Positions 24,015-31,856 of a stretch of 42,329 nt of DNA are shown here, in pieces (position 1 is the stretch's first letter; each line of letters opens with the position of its first letter). The stretch is from positions 1 through 42,329 of the forward strand of contig CAADGK010000023.1 in NCBI GenBank assembly GCA_900696515.1. Reading direction: 5' to 3'. The stretch comes from an uncultured Nitrosospira sp. GTDB lineage: Bacteria; Nitrospirota; Nitrospiria; Nitrospirales; Nitrospiraceae. The notes under the pieces were generated by a model, which saw nothing but the letters and a program-made list of their open reading frames with translations, was not told the origin of the DNA and did no database searches. The position numbers and the translations under genes were made by a program.

Positions 24015-24992
24015 TTAGTTTTTCCCGTGAGCACGTCTCGTCTGGCTGCGGTAGCGCGCCGGCGGGACTCCGAACTCCCGCTTGAACGCGCGATTAAAGG
24101 AAGGCTCGGACTCATACCCCACCTCGCCCGCCACTTCGGCCACGCTCTTTGAGGTCGATGACAGCACTTGCGCGGCGAGCTGCAGCCGCCAGCGCGTCAG
24201 GTACCCCATCGGCGTGTCCGACAGATAATGCCGAAATCGATCGGCGAGCACTGAACGCGATACCCCCACTGCATCCGCCAACGAAGCAATCGTCCAGGGA
24301 TGAGCCGGTTGCTTGTGCAGGAGCGCCAAGGCCTGTCCCACGTCAGGATCTCGTACTCCGGCAAGCCAGCCCGTGTGGGAGGCCGGTAACATCTCGATGT
24401 AGCGCCGAAGGGTGTCCGCAAATAACGCTTCGGATAATTTCGCAACGACCGCAGTACCTCCTGGGCCGGCAGCCTCGGCGTTTTCGACCGAATAGCGCAG
24501 CGTGTCCTCCAGCCATTTCCCGGACGGGGTGTCGCGAATGTTGAGCTTGAGCAGGGGGGGTAACCCTGAAAGGAACATCTGGCAGAGCTGCGAGTCGCAG
24601 GTCATGTAGCCACAGATCAGTCGGGTCATTTCCCCGCCGCCACCGAATTGAGAAACCATTTTGCCCTGTGCGAGGACCTGCTGGAGTTGCTCGCCGGTGT
24701 CGACCGGCGTGACGGGAGACCCATTGCCCATGAGATGCGCGTCGCCGTGCGGGAACATGACGACGTCGCCGGGCAAGAGCGAGACCGGCCGGCCGTTCTC
24801 CGCGGTGCGCGCATAGCCCCGCCCCTCTGTGAGGAGATGAAAAATAATCACATGGCTGGACGCGGTGGAAAGATACGAGGCCATGGAGCACCCGTCCGGC
24901 TGGCGTACGCACCAGGGGGCGGAAAACTCGCCGTGGAAGAACACGGCGCCGTCCAGCTTCACGGCCTTCAGCATTTCAGACAAGACATCCAT
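24015..24992 (-). CDS. AraC-family transcriptional regulator with N-terminal cupin
   Basis: The 325-residue protein starts MDVLSEMLKAVKLDGAVFF, the typical opening of the cupin_6/AraC group, so ATG 24992 is chosen over a GTG at 25067. The N-terminal cupin (~1-180) holds HVIIFHLLTEGRGYA and LLPGDVVMFPHGDAHLMG. The C-terminal ~100 residues hold two helix-turn-helix motifs: WTIASLADAVGVSRSVLADR and KSVAEVAGEVGYESEPSFNR, then AFKREFGVPPARYR, the AraC signature. It is divergent from a SAM methyltransferase (201-base gap), so it likely controls that gene, itself, or both. The effector ligand is unknown. The regulator is intact. The cupin probably binds a small molecule or metal. Confidence 0.88.
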   Translation of the reverse strand: MDVLSEMLKAVKLDGAVFFHGEFSAPWCVRQPDGCSMASYLSTASSHVIIFHLLTEGRGYARTAENGRPVSLLPGDVVMFPHGDAHLMGNGSPVTPVDTGEQLQQVLAQGKMVSQFGGGGEMTRLICGYMTCDSQLCQMFLSGLPPLLKLNIRDTPSGKWLEDTLRYSVENAEAAGPGGTAVVAKLSEALFADTLRRYIEMLPASHTGWLAGVRDPDVGQALALLHKQPAHPWTIASLADAVGVSRSVLADRFRHYLSDTPMGYLTRWRLQLAAQVLSSTSKSVAEVAGEVGYESEPSFNRAFKREFGVPPARYRSQTRRAHGKN

Positions 24993-25020
24993 ACGATCCC
25001 GTTCCGTAGGAAAGGCCTTG

Positions 25021-25080
25021 CGGATAAATGAATCGGACGATCGGATAAACGAGGTGGAGTTTACCACTCACCCTGATAAA
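25021..25080. promoter_or_regulatory. Three phased GATAAA boxes in the divergent araC-type/methyltransferase gap
   Basis: CGGATAAA (25021-25028), CGGATAAA (25042-25049) and CTGATAAA (25073-25080) share the GATAAA core at spacings of 21 and 31 bases, two and three helical turns. Same-face direct repeats are how AraC-type dimers bind. They sit just upstream of the regulator's ATG at 24992. Operator function is inferred. Confidence 0.4.
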
Positions 25081-25193
25081 AGAGCCAGACGCGCGGCTAA
25101 GACAGTATTGAACTTCTCTTATACAGTGCACACAGAGACAGCGAGGCGCAATCGGATGGCGCGGAGAATCTGGAGCACAAGGAGGAGAACATC

Positions 25194-26012
25194 ATGATAC
25201 AGGCCGCAGTAGGAGAAATGACCAACGTAAAGACGCGGCTCAAAGAGATCTGGACCGCGGGCGACTACGATCGGTTTTCACGGTACATGGAAGGGAGTGC
25301 GCGTGAGTTTTACGAGCGACTCGATATCGCGCCGGGCAGTCAGGTGCTCGACGTCGCCTGTGGCTCAGGCCAGCTGGCGCTGATGGCGGCGAAAGACGGC
25401 ATGGAGGTGACAGGGGTCGATATCGCCGGGAACTTGGTGGAGCGGGCTCGGGCTCGCGCGAAAGCGGAAGGGCTGAAGGCTCGTTTCGAGGAGGCCGATG
25501 CCGAAGCGCTGCCGTTCGAGGATGCAAGCTTTGACGTCGTGGTGAGCCTGATCGGAGCGATGTTTGCTCCACGGCCTGAACTAGTTGCGAAGGAAATGCT
25601 GCGGGTCTGTGTGCCGGGCGGCACCATTGCCATGGCCAACTGGACGCCACAGGGATTCATCGGACAGATGTTCAAAGCTGTGTCGAAGTGTATCGCGCCG
25701 TCCGGCATGCCGTCGCCCGTGCTCTGGGGCGACGAGGCGACAGTTCGTGAGCGGCTTGGCCACGGACTCTCGGATCTCACCCTCACAAAGCGACAGTACC
25801 TTTTCAGCTATCCCTTTTCTCCGTCGGAGGTCGTGGAGTTCTTTCGCTTGTACTACGGGCCGACCAACCGAGCCTTCGCGTCGCTTGACGCCGGGGGACA
25901 GGGCCGATTGCGGCAAGAGCTTGAAGCGCTCTGGGCGGCACACAATCGCGCCGGCGCGGGCTGCACGACCGTCTTTGCGGAATATTTGGAAGTCATCGGG
26001 ATTCGGGGATAA
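25194..26012 (+). CDS. Class I SAM-dependent methyltransferase
   Basis: This 272-residue protein belongs to the UbiE/COQ5-like Methyltransf_11 type. Motif I is VLDVACGSGQLAL (residues 51-63), the acidic motif II is VTGVDIAGNLVERAR, then ADAEALPFEDASFDVVVSLI gives motifs for the middle strands, and RVCVPGGTIAMANW is the post-III segment. AGGAGGAGA lies upstream of ATG 25194. The substrate is unknown; similarity to UbiE alone does not show a quinone role. It is divergent from an AraC-type regulator that may control it. The last ~55 codons have a decayed second copy at ~29.63-29.79 kb behind the RTX genes, marking a duplication in this region. Confidence 0.85.
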   Translation: MIQAAVGEMTNVKTRLKEIWTAGDYDRFSRYMEGSAREFYERLDIAPGSQVLDVACGSGQLALMAAKDGMEVTGVDIAGNLVERARARAKAEGLKARFEEADAEALPFEDASFDVVVSLIGAMFAPRPELVAKEMLRVCVPGGTIAMANWTPQGFIGQMFKAVSKCIAPSGMPSPVLWGDEATVRERLGHGLSDLTLTKRQYLFSYPFSPSEVVEFFRLYYGPTNRAFASLDAGGQGRLRQELEALWAAHNRAGAGCTTVFAEYLEVIGIRG

Positions 26013-26189
26013 CGGAGAGGGCTCGAAGCAGGCACGTGAACGGGGTCGAACGGCGGGCTCAGCTTGATGGAATCACGAGCGTCAGGTTGGAGAGATTCCA
26101 GGTCCCACGGGCGTCGGCCCAACTCAGTAACCTCACAACCCTGGCCGGAATGATCCGGTCAGCAGGACAGACGAAGAAAGGAGCGCATG

Positions 26190-27713
26190 ATGGCAAACCT
26201 CTATGGAACAGACAATGCTGAGGCTATTTTCGGCACCTTCACCGATGACACGATCTACGCCCTGGGCGGGAACGATTCGCTGGTAGGCGGTGACGGTAAT
26301 GACTACCTGAATGGGGGTACGGGCAACGACTGGTTCTCAGGCGGCCGAGAGAATGATGTGCTCGTCGGGTACACCGGGGACGACCAGCTCTATGGCGGGG
26401 GTGGCGACGACAAGCTCTACGGCGACGATGGCAACGACTATCTCGATGGAGAACGCGGGGTCGACGCCATGAACGGGGGCGCCGGGAACGATCTCTATCT
26501 CGTGGACAACGCGCTCGATAAGGTGGAGGAGTCCTCGAACGATGAGCAGGGCGGGCTCAAAGACCATGTGGTCTCGTCCGTGAGCTATACCCTGAGCGTG
26601 GCGTCCTACGGAATCGAGGAGCTCACCCTGACCGGCACCAACGCCATCAACGGCACGGGCAATGACAATCACAATACCATCCGTGGCAACGGTGCCACGA
26701 ACATCATCCGTGCCTTGGGTGGAAACGATTTTGTGATTGCCGGGGCCGGTAATGACATCGTCGAAGGGGGAGACGGTATGGACATCCTCCAGGGAGAGGA
26801 CGGCCAGGACCAACTCAGCGGGGACACGGGAAATGACCGCCTCAAAGGGGGGGCTGGCGACGACGTGCTCAACGGCGGGGAGGGCCAGGACATACTCGAT
26901 GGCGGAATCGGAGCCGACCTTCTGTTCGGTGGGGCCGGCGACGACAGCCTCGAAGGCTTCGATGGCAACGACGTACTCAACGGGAGCGATGGAAGGGACG
27001 CGCTCTACGGATGGGCGGGCAACGACACCTTGGACGGAGGGACCGGCGACGACCGGCTCGATGGTGGTGACGGCATGGATTCGCTCAACGGCGGGGCCGG
27101 GATCGATACGATCGCGTACACCAACGCGATGTCCGGTGTCACAGTCAATCTGGGGCTGACAACTGCACAGAACACGATAGGGGCCGGCACGGATACCCTG
27201 GTCGGGTTTGAGAACCTCACAGGGTCAGGCAACAACGATACCCTCACCGGCAACAGCGCCAATAACGTGCTGTTGGGTGAGAATGGCAACGACATCCTCA
27301 CGGGCGGGGCAGGGAACGACACGATCAACGGCGGCAATGGGAACGACGTGCTCACAGGCGGGAGTGGGCGCGATCTGCTGAACGGCGGCGGGAGCAATGA
27401 TCGCTTCGATTACAACGCGGTCAGCGAGAGCCCAACCAGCACGGGCCGCGATGTGATCACTGGCTTTGCCAGCTCCGGGACGGCGCTGGGCGACCAGATT
27501 GATCTGCGGGATATCGATGCCAATACGTTGCTCTCCGGCAACCAGGCCTTTACCTGGAAAGGCGCCACCCCCGGCGGAGCCGGCACGCTCTGGTATACGG
27601 GCGGTGTGCTGTACGGCAACGTCGACGGCGATGCCACGCCGGAGTTCCAGATTCAGCTCGTCGGCACGCCGGCGCTGTCGGTCGGAGGAACCGGGACGGA
27701 CATTCTGTTGTAA
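26190..27713 (+). CDS. RTX calcium-binding secreted protein 1
   Basis: The 507-residue product is nearly all RTX nonapeptides (GG-x-G-x-D-x-L-x, e.g. LVGGDGNDYLNGGTGNDWFS), which wind into Ca-bound beta-rolls outside the cell. One interruption near residues 105-165 contains YLVDNALDKVEE and SYTLSVASYGIEELTLTGTN. The last ~130 residues (FDYNAVSES, VITGFASS, DQIDLRDIDANTL, GNVDGDATPEFQIQL, ending TDILL) match the serralysin-type Peptidase_M10 C-terminal secretion domain. There is no protease, lipase or other enzyme domain, and no N-terminal signal peptide, which fits type I secretion. ATG 26190 is favoured over 26187 by spacing from AAGGAG. Its transporter is not in the window. Followed at 109 bases by a paralogue. 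Confidence 0.9.
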   Translation: MANLYGTDNAEAIFGTFTDDTIYALGGNDSLVGGDGNDYLNGGTGNDWFSGGRENDVLVGYTGDDQLYGGGGDDKLYGDDGNDYLDGERGVDAMNGGAGNDLYLVDNALDKVEESSNDEQGGLKDHVVSSVSYTLSVASYGIEELTLTGTNAINGTGNDNHNTIRGNGATNIIRALGGNDFVIAGAGNDIVEGGDGMDILQGEDGQDQLSGDTGNDRLKGGAGDDVLNGGEGQDILDGGIGADLLFGGAGDDSLEGFDGNDVLNGSDGRDALYGWAGNDTLDGGTGDDRLDGGDGMDSLNGGAGIDTIAYTNAMSGVTVNLGLTTAQNTIGAGTDTLVGFENLTGSGNNDTLTGNSANNVLLGENGNDILTGGAGNDTINGGNGNDVLTGGSGRDLLNGGGSNDRFDYNAVSESPTSTGRDVITGFASSGTALGDQIDLRDIDANTLLSGNQAFTWKGATPGGAGTLWYTGGVLYGNVDGDATPEFQIQLVGTPALSVGGTGTDILL

Positions 27714-27742
27714 GTCAATCGCGATGGATGATGAATCAGGGA

Positions 27743-27762
27743 GGGGCCGGTGTGGCGGCCCC
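27743..27762 (+). terminator. Strong GC hairpin between the two RTX genes
   Basis: GGGGCCG (27743-27749) and CGGCCCC (27756-27762) pair perfectly over seven bases with a six-base loop, 30 bases after the stop of RTX gene 1 and 60 bases before the ATG of RTX gene 2. There is no T-tract, so it may lower read-through or protect the 3' end rather than stop transcription. Confidence 0.35.
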
Positions 27763-27821
27763 CACAATCGACCGGGCTGGGAGCATCCAGTTCGGTCACC
27801 CCACCAGGGAAGGAGACGATG

Positions 27822-29519
27822 ATGGCGATTATGAACGGCACTCCATTGAACGACAATGTGATCGGCACCGCCTTCGATGACATTCTGAACAAAGAAGGCG
27901 ACCCCCTCAGCTATCCGGGCACCGGGGGCGACGATACCGTCAATGGACTCGGAGGCAATGACCTGATCTACGGCGGGAACGGATACGACAACTTGCTTGG
28001 CGGCACGGGGGACGACAAGCTGTTCGGCGGCGCCGACGATGACAACCTCTACGGGGAGACCGGCCATGACCAGCTGTTTGGCGGTGCCGGGACCGACGTG
28101 CTCATCGGGTACCACGGGAACGACCTCCTGGACGGAGGAACCGGAGCCGACACGATGTACGGCGGCGACAATAGCGATCTCTACATCGTGGACAACGTGG
28201 GCGATCGGGTGGTGGAAAACCGTGACGATGCGCTGAGCGGAACAGACACCGTGCAGTCCTCCGTGGGCTATACCCTGGGCTTCGGACTCGAGAATCTCAC
28301 CCTGACCGGCACGGCTAACCTCCGTGGCATAGGCAATGCCAAGAATAATCAGCTCGTGGGCAACAGTGGCAGGAACTACCTGGATGGCCAGGCAGGCAAC
28401 GATACGCTCGTAGGCAACGATGGCAACGATAGTTTGAATGGAGGAACCGGTGCCGACTACATGGATGGCGGCACCGGCGACGATCTCTACACTGTGGACC
28501 ACGTGGGCGATGTGGTGAAGGAGGCCACGAACGACGCGTTGGGCGGAGTCGACCTCGTGAATGCATACATCAATTATACGCTGGGCTTCGGGCTCGAGAA
28601 GCTGTACCTACAAGGCACGGCTTCCCTCACCGGTACGGGCAATGGCAACAACAACCTGCTCTACGGCAATTTTGGCGATAACACCCTCTCGGGCCTGGCT
28701 GGTACCGACACCCTCTACGGCGATCTTGGCACCGATACGCTCTACGGCGGCGAGGGAAACGACATCCTCCAGGGCGACGCGGACAATGACGCGCTCTACG
28801 GCGGGGAAGGCAACGACCTGCTGAATGGAGGAACCGGTGCCGACGTGATGGATGGCGGATCGGGGAACGATATCTATGTCGTCGACAGCCTGATCGATCA
28901 GGCAAACGATTCACTCGGGGGCCAAGACGATGGCGGGATCGACCTGGTGCAGGCCTCGGTCACCCATACCCTGGGCGTCAGGATTGAACAGCTCACCTTG
29001 ACCGGAACGGCGGCGATCAATGGCACCGGCAACGGGCTGAACAATACGCTCACCGGCAACAGCGCCAACAATGTGCTCTCCGGCCTGGATGGGAACGACA
29101 TCCTCATAGGCGGGGCAGGCAACGACACGATCAACGGCGGCAACGGGAACGATGTGCTCACGGGCGGCAGTGGGCGCGATCTGCTGAACGGCGGCGCGGG
29201 TAGCGATCGGTTCGACTACAACGCGGTCAGCGAGAGTTCCGACGCGCTGACTCGCGATGTCATCACCGGCTTCGCCGGAGCGGGCACCGCGCTCGGCGAT
29301 CAGATCGATCTGCGGGATATCGACGCCAATACGTTGCTCTCGGGCAACCAGGCCTTTACCTGGAAAGGGGCGACCCCCGGCGGAGCCGGCACAGTCTGGT
29401 ACAGCGGCGGCGTGCTCTACGGCAACGTCGATGGCGATGCCACGCCAGAGTTCCAGATTCAGCTCGTCGGCACCCCGGCGCTGTCGGTCGGGGGAACGGG
29501 CACGGACATTCTGCTGTAG
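27822..29519 (+). CDS. RTX calcium-binding secreted protein 2
   Basis: This 565-residue paralogue of the preceding gene has RTX nonapeptides from residue ~20 on (GGNDLIYGGNGYDNLLGGTG) interrupted three times by a ~60-residue module with D-x-Y-x-V-D-x-x-x-D and SYTLGFGLENLTLTGTA or SVTHTLGVRIEQLTL. The C-terminal secretion domain (FDYNAVSESSDALTRDVITG, DQIDLRDIDANTLLSG, ending TGTDILL) is almost the same as in RTX protein 1, including DNA-level likeness over ~480 bases. The leader AAGGAGACG before tandem ATGs (27819, 27822) also resembles that of gene 1; 27822 gives the better spacing. No catalytic domain is present. Likely roles are surface layer, matrix or cation buffering outside the cell; these are inferred. 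Type I export is expected. Confidence 0.9.
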   Translation: MAIMNGTPLNDNVIGTAFDDILNKEGDPLSYPGTGGDDTVNGLGGNDLIYGGNGYDNLLGGTGDDKLFGGADDDNLYGETGHDQLFGGAGTDVLIGYHGNDLLDGGTGADTMYGGDNSDLYIVDNVGDRVVENRDDALSGTDTVQSSVGYTLGFGLENLTLTGTANLRGIGNAKNNQLVGNSGRNYLDGQAGNDTLVGNDGNDSLNGGTGADYMDGGTGDDLYTVDHVGDVVKEATNDALGGVDLVNAYINYTLGFGLEKLYLQGTASLTGTGNGNNNLLYGNFGDNTLSGLAGTDTLYGDLGTDTLYGGEGNDILQGDADNDALYGGEGNDLLNGGTGADVMDGGSGNDIYVVDSLIDQANDSLGGQDDGGIDLVQASVTHTLGVRIEQLTLTGTAAINGTGNGLNNTLTGNSANNVLSGLDGNDILIGGAGNDTINGGNGNDVLTGGSGRDLLNGGAGSDRFDYNAVSESSDALTRDVITGFAGAGTALGDQIDLRDIDANTLLSGNQAFTWKGATPGGAGTVWYSGGVLYGNVDGDATPEFQIQLVGTPALSVGGTGTDILL

Positions 29520-29624
29520 GACTTGTGGCTCCATGACGGAAGCTTCGCTGCAGAGGTGTTCGTCTGGCTTGGGCCAGGGACTAGGAACGGGCGAATTGTG
29601 AGCAGGAGGCAGGTCCTCTGAAAG

Positions 29625-29787
29625 CCGGTCTTCGCTTAGCTGTTTTACGGACTGACCTACAGAGCGTTCGCGTCGCTCGAAGCTGGGGGACAAGTACAAG
29701 CGAGCGCGGCTCTGGGCGGCGCACAATCGTACGGGCGCGGATGGCGCCACCGTCTTCGTGGAATATCAGGTATCTCAATCGATCTGA
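29625..29787 (+). pseudogene. Decayed 3' fragment of the methyltransferase gene
   Basis: The stretch aligns with 25835-26012, the 3' end of the methyltransferase at 25194-26012. The first part reads FYGLTYRAFASLEAGGQ (parent YYGPTNRAFASLDAGGQ). A deletion then shifts the frame, and in the new frame it reads LWAAHNRTGADGATVFVEYQ (parent LWAAHNRAGAGCTTVFAEYL) to a TGA at 29785-29787. No ribosome site or start exists. It is a relic of a duplication that placed the RTX genes between two copies of this sequence. Confidence 0.8.
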
Positions 29788-29830
29788 AGCAGGTAGAAGG
29801 ATTATTCATAGAAAGAAATGGACGACAATC

Positions 29831-29917
29831 ATGTTTGACATGGAAACGGTGGTGATCTGGTTCTGTTTGGTCAATGTAGGAATGGTCCTGACGATATTGA
29901 TCCCTCGAATACGATAG
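29831..29917 (+). CDS. Possible 28-aa hydrophobic microprotein
   Basis: ATG 29831 to TAG 29917 encodes a short, single-helix peptide (VVIWFCLVNVGMVLTILI between acidic MFDMET and basic PRIR ends), the topology of many small membrane proteins. The ribosome site is weak (GAAAGAAATGG is distant). It lies in the 443-base gap between RTX gene 2 and the next TPR gene, after the methyltransferase relic. Expression is unknown and chance is quite possible. Confidence 0.25.
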   Translation: MFDMETVVIWFCLVNVGMVLTILIPRIR

Positions 29918-29962
29918 CGGAAACACGTATCATGCATTTCATGCCATAGAAGGAGGCTTGTG

Positions 29963-31603
29963 ATGAGGTTTCATTACATTGTCGGATTTGCTGCGGCTCT
30001 GCTCATCAGCGCTGCTGCGTCCAGTTCAGCTACAGAGTCGACCGCCACGCCGCCATCCAACCGGTCTGATACAGTCCCCCTCTATACGAACCTCGGCACC
30101 CATCATAAACGCATTTCCACGAAAGTTCCTGCGGCGCAGCAGTATTTCGACCAAGGTCTTCGATTTGTCTACGGATTTAATCACGCGGAAGCGATTCGTT
30201 CATTCACACGCGCCGCAGCACTCGACCCGACTTGCGCCATGTGCTATTGGGGAATCGCGCTCGCCCACGGCCCGCATGTCAATGCTCCCATGGATGCGGC
30301 GAGCGGTGTCGCGGCGTATGAGGCGGTGCAGAAAGCCTTGTCGTTTACATCCCATGCAACGGCCCATGAGCGCGCTTACATTGAGGCACTGGCGCAACGC
30401 TACGAGGCGGATCCCCCGACCGATAGAGTGCGGTTGGATACCTCGTATTCGCATGCGATGGGGAAGGTTGCAAAGACCTATCCCAAGGATCTCGATGCCG
30501 CGACGTTGTACGCCGAATCGCTGATGGATCTTCGCCCGTGGAATTATTGGAGGCCTGACGGGACTCCATACCCCGGTACGACGGACATCGTGCAGCAGCT
30601 CGAACGTGTTCTCTCCGGTAACCCTCAACATCCCGGTGCCTGTCATTACTACATTCATGCGGTTGAAGCCGTGAATCCAAAGGCAGCGGTGCCCTGCGCC
30701 GAACGGCTGGCTCGGCTCATGCCCGGTGAGGGACATATGATTCACATGCCCGCGCATATCTATATCCGCGTCGGGCGATGGAACGATGCCATACAGGCGA
30801 ACCGACATGCGATCCATTCGGATGAGGTCTTCATCGAAGGGCAGCATCCGATGGGCGTGTATCCGCTCGCCTATTATCCGCACAATATTCACTTTCTTGC
30901 CTTCGCTTCCACCATGGCGGGCCGCAGTGCGCAGGCAATCGAAGCGGCCGATACCCTGACGTCCAAGGTGAATCTTGACGCCGCGCGCCAGGTCGGGATG
31001 CTTCAAGAAATGCTGCCGTATTATGTCCTCACGCTCACGACCTTCGGGAAGTGGGACGAGGTTCTGGCTGCGCCGCTTCCGCCTGACGACATCCGCTTTT
31101 CCTATGCCATGGCTCAGTACGCCCGCGGTGTGGCGCATGCTGCAAAGGCAGAGTGGGCCGACGCGCAAGCCGCGCTCGACACAGTGACAGCGAGTGATGC
31201 TGCGACGCCCCAAGGGTCGGAAGGGAAGACCGCACTCTCCATCGCCGTGCAGGCGCTATCCGGTGAGATTGCCGTTCGCCGGGGGGATCTTGCCACGGGC
31301 ATTACTCACTTCGAGGAAGCGGTCAAGATTGAAGATGCAGGGCTCTATTTCGAGCCGCCCAAGTGGTACTACCCCGTTCGGCATTCACTCGGCGCCGTGC
31401 TGCTGAAAGCCGGCCGGTCTGTGGAGGCGGAGAAGGTCTATCGGGAAGATCTCCGCCGGTTTCCGGAGAACGGGTGGGCTCTGTTTGGCCTCGCGCAAGC
31501 GCTCAGAGCGCAGGGCAGGAAGGATGACGCTGCTGCAATCGAGGCGCGTTTTCGCAACGCCTGGCCTGACGCTGATGTGACACTCACGGCATCACGGTTC
31601 TGA
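29963..31603 (+). CDS. Exported TPR protein with conserved His-rich motifs
   Basis: The 546-residue protein has a signal peptide (IVGFAAALLISAAASSSAT) and AAGGAGG six bases before ATG 29963; a GTG at 29960 is too close. Tetratricopeptide repeats run along the whole chain: FVYGFNHAEAIRSFTRAAAL and ALFGLAQALRAQGRKDDAAA at the ends. Between them are motifs unusual for plain TPRs: CAMCYWGIALAHGPHVNAPM, HPGACHYYIHAVE, GHMIHMPAHIYIRVGRWNDA and YYPHNIHFLAFASTMAGRS. The many conserved His and Cys suggest a metal or cofactor site in a periplasmic enzyme or receptor; this is inference. Proteins of this type are widespread but unassigned to my knowledge. No partner is evident next to it; a strong 12-pair hairpin follows 30 bases after the stop. 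Confidence 0.8.
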   Translation: MRFHYIVGFAAALLISAAASSSATESTATPPSNRSDTVPLYTNLGTHHKRISTKVPAAQQYFDQGLRFVYGFNHAEAIRSFTRAAALDPTCAMCYWGIALAHGPHVNAPMDAASGVAAYEAVQKALSFTSHATAHERAYIEALAQRYEADPPTDRVRLDTSYSHAMGKVAKTYPKDLDAATLYAESLMDLRPWNYWRPDGTPYPGTTDIVQQLERVLSGNPQHPGACHYYIHAVEAVNPKAAVPCAERLARLMPGEGHMIHMPAHIYIRVGRWNDAIQANRHAIHSDEVFIEGQHPMGVYPLAYYPHNIHFLAFASTMAGRSAQAIEAADTLTSKVNLDAARQVGMLQEMLPYYVLTLTTFGKWDEVLAAPLPPDDIRFSYAMAQYARGVAHAAKAEWADAQAALDTVTASDAATPQGSEGKTALSIAVQALSGEIAVRRGDLATGITHFEEAVKIEDAGLYFEPPKWYYPVRHSLGAVLLKAGRSVEAEKVYREDLRRFPENGWALFGLAQALRAQGRKDDAAAIEARFRNAWPDADVTLTASRF

Positions 31604-31633
31604 AGTTCTACGGGAAGGGACAATGGAAGGTGG

Positions 31634-31668
31634 GGGAAGTCTTGCGTCTGATCGATGCAAGACTTCCC
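31634..31668 (+). terminator. Perfect 12-pair hairpin downstream of the TPR gene
   Basis: GGGAAGTCTTGC (31634-31645) and GCAAGACTTCCC (31657-31668) are exact reverse complements with an 11-base loop, 30 bases after the stop at 31603. There is no T-tract on the plus strand. It could terminate both directions weakly, protect mRNA, or be a protein-binding palindrome upstream of the aldo/keto reductase gene. The rest of 31604-31856 shows nothing else. Confidence 0.5.
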
Positions 31669-31856
31669 GATCCGGTGGAACGTCCCTGCCGGTTCACGGA
31701 ACAGGAGGGAAGGCTGTCTGCTTCGTGTTTCTGTCGAGGAGTTGAGGCGGGTCAATTCGTTACGGTGTATAGAGGGCAAACACGGTTCATTCATTCTTTC
31801 GTTGAGACCATCATCGGGAACTGTGTATGGTACGAGCATCCACCGGAGATGCTGCC

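Noticed and set aside
27225-28502. A 425-codon reverse frame across the RTX genes
   Set aside because: It is the antisense of periodic RTX codons and gives a Val/Ile/Ala/Pro-rich repeat; no start context and no family.
26190-29519. CRISPR-like periodicity in the RTX region
   Set aside because: The repeats are in-frame nonapeptide codons with variable sequence, not identical repeats with unique spacers.
30200-31213. A 337-codon reverse frame opposite the exported TPR gene
   Set aside because: No signal, motif or ribosome site; antisense to a convincing gene.
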